From Candidatus Bathyarchaeota archaeon (GTDB lineage Archaea > Thermoproteota > Bathyarchaeia > 40CM-2-53-6 > FEN-987): a stretch of 17,380 nt of DNA. Position numbers and translations under genes: made by a program. Positions 7,544 through 14,269 of this stretch are shown piece after piece; positions within the stretch are counted from its first letter, which is position 1; the number at the start of each line of letters is the position of its first letter. The stretch is from contig JALHTB010000158.1 of assembly GCA_022865625.1 (NCBI GenBank), forward strand, positions 1 through 17,380, given 5' to 3'. The notes under the pieces are model-generated. The model saw only the letters and a program-made list of their open reading frames with translations, did not search any database and was not told the DNA's origin.

Positions 7544-8954
7544 CTGCTCTGAACCCGGTCCACAGTCTTCGAAGGTCCTCGGGGCTTCTGATCTTTGAAA
7601 GCTGCTTTAGAACGTACCCGGCTCTGAGGTAGTATCTCCGGTGAGCCTCGACAAGCCATCTCCTGTACTCGCCCTCGGTCATTCCTGACGGAGTATACAT
7701 TATCGTGCCCTTCATGTCGTGTTGGCTATCCCATTTCGCTGGATCGTAACGGTAGCCCTGTGCGGTAAGCATCTTGTACAATTCGCAGCCAGGGTAGGGA
7801 GTGAACTTGTTGAAGTGGGCGAAGTCCATGTTGAGTTTGATAGCTTCCCTTAGGCTCTTTTCCATTGTCTCCCAAGTGTCAAAAGGTGTTCCCACTATGA
7901 AGTTGGCTCTGACGCTAATCCCGACTTCGTGGCTCCATTCTACGGCCCGAACGTTCTGTTCGACGGTGGTCAGTTTCTTCAGATTTCGGAGAACATTCTC
8001 ATCCATCGACTCAAGACCGTAGAGGACTTGCCAGCAGCCAGCATCTTTCATTGCCTTCAGCATCTCTCTGCTCACCGTATTCGTTCGTGCCAGACAGCAC
8101 CAAGGGATGTCTATTCCACGTCTTTCGAACTCTTGGCAGATCTGGAAGACGCGTTTGGGATTCAGCGTGAATGTGTCATCGAAGAACTTGATGTCCCTGG
8201 TCCCGTGAACCTCAATCAATTCCTCGATCTCATCGAAGACGCTCTCCACACTTCGGAACCTAACGCTGAAACCCATGCCTGAACGGTCACAGAAGGCACA
8301 GCGAGCACCGGCACAGCCCCGACTGGTCATTATGGTGGCGTTGGGCAGACGTCTGTAGGATGTGGGGGCCGGATGATACTTGCTTAGCGCGGGAAGCAGA
8401 TGCCTTGCTGGGAAAGGCAGTTCATCTAGGTTCCGAATCAAAGGGCGCCTTTCCGTCTGAACAACAGAGCCATTGCGCCTGAACACTATGCCTTTCACTC
8501 GATCCAAGTGCGCCAGACCGTGATTTCTGACGTGGGCAGCGAGTTCCAGCATGGTGAGTTCTCCTTCACCCCAGACCCCCACATCGAAGCAATTGTAGGA
8601 CATCGTTTCCTCCGGCAGCGCGCATACTTGGGCGCCACCTACTACGACAACTGCATCAGGCAGTCGCTCCTTAACCATGGACGCCGCGAGAATTGAGCTG
8701 CCAAACGTTGGAGTCGTCGCGGATATGCCAACGATGTCGGGCGATTTCTTGGCTAGAATGCTAGCGAGTTCAGTATGGCTCGTCCCTAGACATTGACAAT
8801 CTTCGACATTCACATCGTATCCATTTTCTTCCAGAACGGCGGCCAAATACCCTATTCCGAGCGGCTGAACGACATTCATAATCCCTTTCATGCTCTTGGT
8901 GGCTCCCACCAGGTCCTCCAGGGAATACGGAGGATTCACCAAGGAGACTCGCGT
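7530..8954 (-). CDS. B12-binding-domain radical SAM protein
   Basis: About 475 residues when begun at 8954. The N-terminal Rossmann-like cobalamin domain (RVSLVNPPYSLEDLVG, then QPLGIGYLAAVLEENGYDV, PDIVGISATTP, VVVGGAQVCALPEE, VGVWGEGE) is followed by the radical SAM core, with the cluster motif in TSRGCAGARCAFCDRSG, i.e. CX4CX2C rather than the usual CX3CX2C, then KFFDDTF, LARTNTV, YGLESMDE and the GTPFDTWE loop. Relatives methylate or cyclise unactivated carbons of lipids, tetrapyrroles or natural products (BchE, HpnJ, GDGT ring synthase Grs). The product here is unknown. No ATG, GTG or TTG start with a ribosome binding site fits; GGAGG at 8964-8968 lies 9 bases before ACG 8954, which would give Met-Arg-Val-Ser-Leu-Val-Asn-Pro-Pro. 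The frame stays open to TTG 9140, but that part looks non-coding. Confidence 0.88.
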   Translation of the reverse strand, partial: TRVSLVNPPYSLEDLVGATKSMKGIMNVVQPLGIGYLAAVLEENGYDVNVEDCQCLGTSHTELASILAKKSPDIVGISATTPTFGSSILAASMVKERLPDAVVVVGGAQVCALPEETMSYNCFDVGVWGEGELTMLELAAHVRNHGLAHLDRVKGIVFRRNGSVVQTERRPLIRNLDELPFPARHLLPALSKYHPAPTSYRRLPNATIMTSRGCAGARCAFCDRSGMGFSVRFRSVESVFDEIEELIEVHGTRDIKFFDDTFTLNPKRVFQICQEFERRGIDIPWCCLARTNTVSREMLKAMKDAGCWQVLYGLESMDENVLRNLKKLTTVEQNVRAVEWSHEVGISVRANFIVGTPFDTWETMEKSLREAIKLNMDFAHFNKFTPYPGCELYKMLTAQGYRYDPAKWDSQHDMKGTIMYTPSGMTEGEYRRWLVEAHRRYYLRAGYVLKQLSKIRSPEDLRRLWTGFRAVMDL

Positions 8955-9019
8955 CTGGAAAGCCCTCCAAATGACCTTCTGAAATGATTGGCCGGGTACT
9001 CCCCGCTGATAACAAGACG

Positions 9020-9030
9020 AATTAAACTCT
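9020..9030. promoter_or_regulatory. Shared A/T-rich box between divergent radical SAM and CMD-like genes
   Basis: AATTAAAC on the plus strand reads GTTTAATT on the minus strand, so one box could serve either direction. On the minus strand, initiation about 26 bases on would fall near 8998, leaving a leader of about 44 bases with the GGAGG site before 8954. On the plus strand it would fall near 9050, ahead of AGGAG at 9061-9065. Confidence 0.35.
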
Positions 9031-9091
9031 TGCGCAGTTACGCACCCAAGCTTGATTCTCAGGAGCACTTCCAGCGATATGCCAATATCTA

Positions 9092-10009
9092 GTGATCTGG
9101 AGAATGCGGACCTGGACAACCTTGAGAAGAAGTATAACAAGAAAGAAGACGGATGCTCTCGCCTTTAGAAACCTAGTAGATCCTGCAAAAGCAGCTGACC
9201 CCGAGAGTCGGAAGATCTATGACAGGCTTCTCCGAGAATCGGGAAAGCTCCCTGAGATCTATCGCGTGAGAGCTTTCGCTGACAACGCAAAATGGCTCAA
9301 ACTCGTCGACAAATACATCTTCAGGTGGCCCCAATCATGTTCACTGGATGAGAAGACCAAGGAGCTTGTCGGTCTCGCCAAATCCATCGCCTATCTTTGG
9401 GAGCCCGGAGTTCTTACCAACATTGAAGGAGCGCTTGAGGCAGGGGCAGCATCCGATGAGATAACCGAAGCGATTCTCGTAGCTTCCACGGTTTCAGGAC
9501 TTGCCGATGTTGAAACAGCGGTCTGCGTCGCGTCGGCGCAGTTGACCGAACCCGGTTCGGCTAGTTCCGCTGACACAGATAGGCAAATCCAAGAGATACA
9601 TGATGATGCTAGAAAGACCATCGGCTCGATTCCGGAACTCTACACAGCGAAACTCATGGTCGAGAATGCAGATTGGCTGACAGCAATTCATCGATCGGCA
9701 AAGATACAGTACAGCCTCGGGGCACTTGATCGAAGAACAAAGGCCTTGGTCTGTCTAGCGGCAAGCGCCGCGAAAGGTTGGGACCGAGGAATCCGGGAGC
9801 ACTTCAGTTTGGCCCTGAAATCGGGCGCCACGATGAGAGAGATCACCGACGTGTTGGTCTCCGTGTACAAAACAGCCGCATCCATCGGCATTCAGATCGG
9901 ATTCGGAGTACCCTGCTCAATTCCAGAAATCCCCGGGTTCAAACTGGTAAGAGATTACTATGCGAAGCAGAAAAGCAAGCCTACACGTGGCGCGAAAGGC
10001 CGTCGGTGA
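9092..10009 (+). CDS. Tandem carboxymuconolactone-decarboxylase (AhpD-fold)-like protein lacking CxxC
   Basis: 305 residues with a clear internal duplication. LPEIYRVRAFADNAKWLK...KELVGLAKSIAYLWEPGVLTNIEGALEAGAASDEI (about 53-124) repeats as IPELYTAKLMVENADWLT...KALVCLAASAAKGWDRGIREHFSLALKSGATMREI (about 180-251). Each half is an all-helical CMD/AhpD-like domain, but the CxxC...H of peroxidase members is missing in both: LWEPGVLT and GWDRGIRE stand in its place. It may be structural, ligand-binding or a non-redox enzyme. The N-terminus is uncertain. GTG 9092 gives a Trp/Arg-rich start, whereas ATG 9079 in the next frame gives MPISSDLENADLDNLEKKY and would join smoothly at about 9151 if one base were removed. 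It is convergent with the metallo-hydrolase gene, with no gap. Confidence 0.75.
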   Translation: MIWRMRTWTTLRRSITRKKTDALAFRNLVDPAKAADPESRKIYDRLLRESGKLPEIYRVRAFADNAKWLKLVDKYIFRWPQSCSLDEKTKELVGLAKSIAYLWEPGVLTNIEGALEAGAASDEITEAILVASTVSGLADVETAVCVASAQLTEPGSASSADTDRQIQEIHDDARKTIGSIPELYTAKLMVENADWLTAIHRSAKIQYSLGALDRRTKALVCLAASAAKGWDRGIREHFSLALKSGATMREITDVLVSVYKTAASIGIQIGFGVPCSIPEIPGFKLVRDYYAKQKSKPTRGAKGRR

Positions 10010-10741
10010 TTATGTAAGCCGACAACCGCGATCAATCTCACGGAAGTATCCCTTAGGAGAACTATGAACCAAGATGGAGTGCTTCGCTTTGCTACCAACA
10101 GCTCTTGCTTCGCTCTTCGTCATGTGACCGTACTCATGGGCGACATCTTGATCTTCGTCCTTGTACGTGGACTCGACCACTGCGATGTCTGCTCCGACAA
10201 CTTCTCGCTCAAGGCTCGGGCAAAGTCGAGTATCTCCACTGATCACTACCTTATGCCCCTGATCATCGAGGACCGAATAGCCCAACGAATTCACTCCAGC
10301 ATGAGAGACCTCGAAAGCTCTGACTTGGAAAGACTCGATCCCAGTCTCGTCCCCACCAGATAGCTCCAGAATCGGGATCAAGAATTCAGGCGAATAGTAC
10401 ATGAGCGGTGGGTGAAGAAGAGTACGGATCCTCACAGATGGACGCGGGGTTGTGATCGGTAGACGTTCTTTTCGTCCTAAGAGCGTGAGAAAATTAACGA
10501 GTGAATACAATCCTGAGATGTGGTCGAAATGCTCATGCGTAAGAAGAACCGCCTTGAGTGTCTCGAACCTGAACCTTCTATCGACGAGATCCCGCAGAGA
10601 TCCGTCCCCGACGTCGACGAGAAGGCTGTTTTGATTCTTTGTGATCAGGATCTGCGTTCCCACAGCGGCGTTCGAATGTAACACGTTGACTTTCAGCAAA
10701 TGCTTGCCGGTTCCGATGCTGTAGGCGCGGCGGTCTGGCAT
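10010..10741 (-). CDS. Metallo-beta-lactamase-fold hydrolase, RNase Z-like
   Basis: 243 residues. The metal site THEHFDH (68-74, HxHxDH) is followed by EVSHAGVNSLGYSV (His 147), VISGDTR (Asp 170), VVESTY and a C-terminal HSILVHSSPKGYF (His 226), which matches the LTHFSxRY end of the RNase Z/ElaC group. The chain is somewhat shorter than tRNase Z (about 300 residues) and lacks its exosite arm, so it may be a cyclic-nucleotide or other phosphodiesterase or hydrolase rather than a tRNA 3' processing enzyme. ATG 10741 is taken; a later TTG at residue 15 is possible because the fold's first strand starts near KVNVLHSNAAVG. It is divergent from the ArsM-like gene, with 109 bases between the proposed starts. 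Confidence 0.83.
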   Translation of the reverse strand: MPDRRAYSIGTGKHLLKVNVLHSNAAVGTQILITKNQNSLLVDVGDGSLRDLVDRRFRFETLKAVLLTHEHFDHISGLYSLVNFLTLLGRKERLPITTPRPSVRIRTLLHPPLMYYSPEFLIPILELSGGDETGIESFQVRAFEVSHAGVNSLGYSVLDDQGHKVVISGDTRLCPSLEREVVGADIAVVESTYKDEDQDVAHEYGHMTKSEARAVGSKAKHSILVHSSPKGYFREIDRGCRLT

Positions 10742-10837
10742 ACAATCATCACATTCCGAATGACTTTGTGACTGCAGCTCTCAACGGCCCGCATCACGCC
10801 CAGATAAGCCTTTTATGAGATAGAACATGTACCGGCT

Positions 10838-10844
10838 CGGAGGC
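10838..10844 (+). promoter_or_regulatory. Strong ribosome binding site that sets a TTG start for the ArsM-like gene
   Basis: GGAGGC at 10839-10844 lies 6 bases ahead of TTG 10851. A TATA-like CTTTTATGA at about 10810-10818 is so close to the in-frame ATG at 10827 that this ATG would fall before the expected transcript start. Both facts favour TTG 10851 over ATG 10827. Confidence 0.5.
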
Positions 10845-10850
10845 GTCACC

Positions 10851-11522
10851 TTGCACGCGCATGAAATTAAGCGACATGTCGCCGAACACTATGGGTCGCG
10901 TGCCACAGCAAAGAGCTGCTGTACCACACCACGCGGAGGCTGTCTCGCCCCTCTGGCAGACATCGCTGCCGCACGGGAGGGCGACATCGTCGTTGATATC
11001 AGGTCAGGTCCCGGTTTTGATGTCTGCGCGTTCTCAAACTCAGTTGGTGAGAAAGGGCGGGTCATAGGACTTGATCTCTCAAAGGAAATGATCGAAGTCG
11101 CAACAGAAAGAGCCAAGCAGCTGAGGTTGAGAAACGTTGAGTTCACCTTGTGTGATGCCGAAGCGATTCCGCTGGAATCAGGTACCGTAGATCTAGTAGT
11201 CAGTAACTGCGTCATCAATCTCATGCCCGATAAGCGCAAGGCAATTCGTGAGCTGGCAAGGTTGCTGAAACCTGGTGGGAGGATCGTTATTGCCGATGAG
11301 GCGGGGTTCAAGCCATTTGAAAAGAGGGCTCGAGATGATCTGGAAAAATGGTGCCATTGCATCTCCGGCGCAATCACTCCTGAGGAATATGCTGAGTTTA
11401 TGAAAGCTGCAGGGCTGATTGAAGTCCACGCGCAGCCGCTCCGATACAGAGATCAGAGAGAAGTGGAAGGCTACGGAATCTACGATGCCGTGATTTCCGC
11501 GAACAAGCCTGGAAACGGCTAG
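10851..11522 (+). CDS. ArsM-like SAM-dependent methyltransferase (arsenite methyltransferase family)
   Basis: 223 residues from TTG 10851. A Cys-Cys pair and a third Cys near the N-terminus (C23, C24, C31), the run GLDLSKEMIEVA, NVEFTLCDAEAIPLESGTVD, SNCVINL (Cys 120), LARLLKPGGRIVIAD and a late Cys pair (168, 170) in CHCISGAITPEEYAEFMKAAG closely follow ArsM, where one N-terminal, one SNCV and one late cysteine bind As(III). The reaction would be stepwise methylation of arsenite using SAM. Odd: motif I reads VVDIRSGPG, with Arg where family members have Gly (DLGSGPG). A radical SAM gene follows after 25 bases in the same direction, so they are likely an operon. ArsM-like proteins acting on other metabolites cannot be excluded. 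Confidence 0.82.
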   Translation: MHAHEIKRHVAEHYGSRATAKSCCTTPRGGCLAPLADIAAAREGDIVVDIRSGPGFDVCAFSNSVGEKGRVIGLDLSKEMIEVATERAKQLRLRNVEFTLCDAEAIPLESGTVDLVVSNCVINLMPDKRKAIRELARLLKPGGRIVIADEAGFKPFEKRARDDLEKWCHCISGAITPEEYAEFMKAAGLIEVHAQPLRYRDQREVEGYGIYDAVISANKPGNG

Positions 11523-11547
11523 CAACGATCTGAGACATCAGTGGAAA

Positions 11548-12918
11548 GTGAGACAAGTGGAAGGCAACCAACATCGTCAAGAGGATACGAAGAGCATATG
11601 TCCAGAGTGTCTACGCGTACTGAACGCAAGAATCACACAACGAGGGGGAGGAGTCTATCTTGAGAAGAGCTGTCCTGAGCACGGCTTCTTCCGTTCTCTT
11701 GTTTGGAGCGACGGTGAGCAGTACGAGAAGTCCTTCAGATATGGAAAACCAGGGAAGAAGAACCTGATCAAAAGCTACGCGCGTGATGTCTCCAAAGGTT
11801 GTCCGCATGATTGTGGAATCTGCCCTGACCACAGGCAGCATACATGCTTTGCAATGGTTGAGCTCACAAATAGGTGCAACCTGAACTGTCCTGTCTGCTA
11901 TGCATCTGCGAACGACCTTCCTGTCGACGAGCCCACGATCGAGAAACTTGAGGAAATGTTCAGGTTCATTTTGAGCTGCGAAGTCTATCCTCCAACCCTT
12001 CAATTGACTGGAGGAGAACCGACCATTAGGGAAGACCTCGTGGATATTGTCAGAATGGCCAAGAGCTTGGGATTTGTTGACATTACTCTTAGCTCAAATG
12101 GAGTGGTCTTGGCTGAGGATCCAGGCTTGGCCAAGAGGCTGGCTGACGCAGGCCTGTCCGAAGTTTCCTTGCAGTTCGACGGAACAACTGACGATGTCTA
12201 TGTCAAGATAAGGGGCGCGCCACTGCTCTCGACGAAACTGCAAACCATCGACAACGTTCAAGCTGCGGGTCTTTCTATCAGTGTGGCCGCTGCATTGGTG
12301 CCCGGGATCAACATGAGTCAGATCGGTGACATCATCAGGTTCGCGAAACAGCGTCGACTTGACGGGGTTGCATTGTCGCCTATGACATATACGGGCAGAT
12401 ATCCTGACGCTGTCTTCAGTCCGGAGAACCGGTTGTCAATTCCTGACGTTTTGAAGGCGGTGGAAAGGCAGACGGATAGTGAACTCAAGGCTAGCGATTT
12501 TGTGCCGGTTCCATGTCCGGACACTCGTTGCAGCACGATGACGTATGCGTTCAACACTTCCGAGGGACTCGTTCCTCTGACTAGGGTCTGTGATGTGGGC
12601 TCCTACTTGGACTCCTTGCTGTATGGAGAGAGAGTTGTGAGCGGAGAACTCGTAAGGGACTCCTTGGAGAGCTTGTGGTCAATGTCGGCGGTTCCAGGCT
12701 CGGCAAGAGTCCAAGAGGGCATCCGTAATTGCAGCCCTACAGACCTGTTCCAGACAGCCAAGTGCATGTCCATAACCATACATGGATTCCAAGACGCCTG
12801 GAACTTCGACATAGAGAGAGTGAAGAAATGCTGCATCCACGTGGCTACTCCAGACAAGAAGCTGATCCCGTTCTGTGTGTACAACAACCTAGTCCGATCG
12901 CCTGACGCTCATGCCTAG
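11548..12918 (+). CDS. Radical SAM protein of the Tes/MJ0619 type (tetraether lipid synthase-like), cysteine-rich
   Basis: 456 residues. The N-terminal rubredoxin-like part has CPEC (18-21) and SCPEHGFF (C42), then GCPHDCGICPDH (C85, C89, C92), C100, and the radical SAM motif CNLNCPVC (110-117, CX3CX2C) with LQLTGGEPTIR following. The C-terminal part carries further cysteines in PCPDTRC, TRVCDV, IRNC, AKC, KKCCIHVATPD and ends LIPFCVYN (C443). This multi-cluster layout matches MJ0619/Tes, which joins two phytanyl chains into tetraethers, and its bacterial relatives including TrsS-type (seleno)proteins. Substrate assignment is open: it sits directly behind an ArsM-like methyltransferase. GTG 11548 is used; GTG 11557 is an alternative. 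The gene ends two bases from a convergent dsrH-like gene. Confidence 0.85.
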   Translation: MRQVEGNQHRQEDTKSICPECLRVLNARITQRGGGVYLEKSCPEHGFFRSLVWSDGEQYEKSFRYGKPGKKNLIKSYARDVSKGCPHDCGICPDHRQHTCFAMVELTNRCNLNCPVCYASANDLPVDEPTIEKLEEMFRFILSCEVYPPTLQLTGGEPTIREDLVDIVRMAKSLGFVDITLSSNGVVLAEDPGLAKRLADAGLSEVSLQFDGTTDDVYVKIRGAPLLSTKLQTIDNVQAAGLSISVAAALVPGINMSQIGDIIRFAKQRRLDGVALSPMTYTGRYPDAVFSPENRLSIPDVLKAVERQTDSELKASDFVPVPCPDTRCSTMTYAFNTSEGLVPLTRVCDVGSYLDSLLYGERVVSGELVRDSLESLWSMSAVPGSARVQEGIRNCSPTDLFQTAKCMSITIHGFQDAWNFDIERVKKCCIHVATPDKKLIPFCVYNNLVRSPDAHA

Positions 12919-12920
12919 CT

Positions 12921-13260
12921 TCATGACAGGGTTTTTCCGTATCGAGTGATGAGTTCCACAAGCTCGTCGTATCCGATGACCTCAACACTCGAGGGCGCCT
13001 CGACCGATCTCGCATCCAAATCCGCCTTCATTGCAGACAGCTTCAGGCCCTTCGCTAGGGCATCATCGAGCGCCCGGTCTCTTGGGGAGGGCCTGAAAAC
13101 GAAAACGGCATCTTGGATCAGCACGATTCCATCTCCGAGTCTTCGCAAGAACGTCTATGTGCCTAGCGTATCGGTCATGCAGTGACGCGGCCCGACGATC
13201 CTCGTACCTCACGCAGATGACGAGTGAGTCCAGAGAGCTCTGACCGCTTGTCAGTCTCAT
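12921..13260 (-). pseudogene. Second dsrH/tusB-like gene, interrupted by a single extra base
   Basis: Two frames together make one DsrH-like chain of about 112 residues. From ATG 13260 the first frame gives MRLTSGQSSLDSLVICVRY...ARHIDVLAK (40 residues). The next frame, from about 13139, gives LGDGIVLIQDAVFVF...KGLKLSAMKADLDAR...VEVIGYDELVELITRYGKTLS. The join LAK/LGDGIVLIQDAV aligns exactly with LAKSGDAVVLIQDGV in the intact paralogue at 14518-14805. The span is 340 bases, i.e. 339 plus one, with the extra base near 13140. ATG 13260 is supported by GGTGA that overlaps the YeeE stop. It could be a true frameshift mutation, a consensus error or a +1 recoding site. Confidence 0.75.
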
Positions 13261-13264
13261 TCTG

Positions 13265-14269
13265 TCACCTGAACATGATATATGCGGCTGTCCAGCATCC
13301 CAAGATGGTGAAAGCGCCTGCAAGGATGCTCCCAATAGAAAACAACGGAACCCCGATGAGTATCGTGGCGATGTTGCATCCATCTCCGATTATGGATCCG
13401 AAACCCATTGCGATCCCCCCAAGTAGAGATTGCACAAGCAGTCTGCGTCGCGGTATACGCAGCTTCCATTCCCTAGCTAGTACGGCTGCCAACGTGGCGC
13501 CAACAATCGCTCCCAACACTAGGCCCATCTCCCAATGAAAGGAATAGCCAAGGTTCATGCCGGCGAGGGTTGTCAAGAGTCCGACGTAGCCGCCGAGGAA
13601 TCCAGGGTATGTGCCCCCGGCCAGTTCGAGGGCAGGGTAGGAAGCGGTTGCGACGAGGCCCAAGAGGACGCCTGAGAACCACCACGGCCATCCTCTTCCA
13701 AACAGCGAGAGGCTTCGAAAATCAGTGTTACGGAGACTCCTCCATGCCAGAATGACGGTGACAAGGACGACCGGCACTATGATCGCCCAGTGGTTCAATC
13801 CAAGGATAGATGTCAAGGTCGGTGCTTGGCCTGCAAGCGTGATTTCAGTCGTCTTCTGAAGCGCGTTATTGAAGGGTGCAAGCCATAGGGAGAGCGTGAT
13901 CGTCGCACCAAATCCTATCCCTGCCAGCGCAAGCATCGACCCCACCATGCCTTCGCCGGCTCGGTACGTCGAACCGGAAACGCAACCACCAGCGAGAACC
14001 ATCCCGACTCCGAAAATGAATCCCCCAATCGGATTTGCTGCCCAGTAGAGCCCCCTCGGGTAGGGAGTAAACAAACCAGCGTCAGCTAATGCTGCAAAAC
14101 CTATCATCTCAACGACTATCGCAATCCAGATTGCCTTGGCGATTGTGCGGTCTCCGAACAGAAGCATGTCACGAAAGCCTGAGTTGAAGCAAACACGCCC
14201 TCGTTGCAAAACAAGCCCGAACATGAGACCCACGGTGAGCCCCGACAAGACCTGCTCAAAGGTCAGAAT
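13265..14269 (-). CDS. YeeE/YedE (TsuA-like) thiosulfate/sulfur-compound transporter
   Basis: About 327-334 residues, nearly all in hydrophobic segments with the family's two-fold repeat. The conserved pore cysteines appear in LQRGRVCFNSGFRD, VLAGGCVSGSTYRAGEG, IGDGCNIATILIG and ILGCWTA; numbered from TTG 14248 these are C20, C89, C291 and C318. TsuA members pass thiosulfate through the membrane by relay between such cysteines. TusA and DsrEFH genes upstream on the same strand would accept the sulfur in the cytoplasm. Start: TTG 14248 has no good site, while GGAGG at 14276-14280 is 6 bases ahead of ATT 14269, giving MLTFEQVLSGLTVG. The span given uses ATT; the conservative start is 14248. Confidence 0.9.
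   Translation of the reverse strand: MLTFEQVLSGLTVGLMFGLVLQRGRVCFNSGFRDMLLFGDRTIAKAIWIAIVVEMIGFAALADAGLFTPYPRGLYWAANPIGGFIFGVGMVLAGGCVSGSTYRAGEGMVGSMLALAGIGFGATITLSLWLAPFNNALQKTTEITLAGQAPTLTSILGLNHWAIIVPVVLVTVILAWRSLRNTDFRSLSLFGRGWPWWFSGVLLGLVATASYPALELAGGTYPGFLGGYVGLLTTLAGMNLGYSFHWEMGLVLGAIVGATLAAVLAREWKLRIPRRRLLVQSLLGGIAMGFGSIIGDGCNIATILIGVPLFSIGSILAGAFTILGCWTAAYIMFR

Noticed and set aside
8955..9140. N-terminal extension of the B12 radical SAM frame to TTG 9140
   Set aside because: The 62 residues have no domain character, overlap the divergent gene's start and the likely promoter box, and lie before the GGAGG site.
10827..10850. ATG 10827 as start of the ArsM-like protein
   Set aside because: No binding site and too close to the TATA-like box; TTG 10851 has GGAGG at ideal spacing.
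11548..12918. Calling the Tes-type protein a proven tetraether lipid synthase
   Set aside because: The cysteine pattern fits the whole MJ0619-like superfamily, which includes members with other or unknown substrates.
13063..13383. 106-codon minus-strand frame as an independent gene
   Set aside because: Its first third lies inside the YeeE-like gene; only the part from ATG 13260 to about 13141 is meaningful, as the front of the broken dsrH-like gene.
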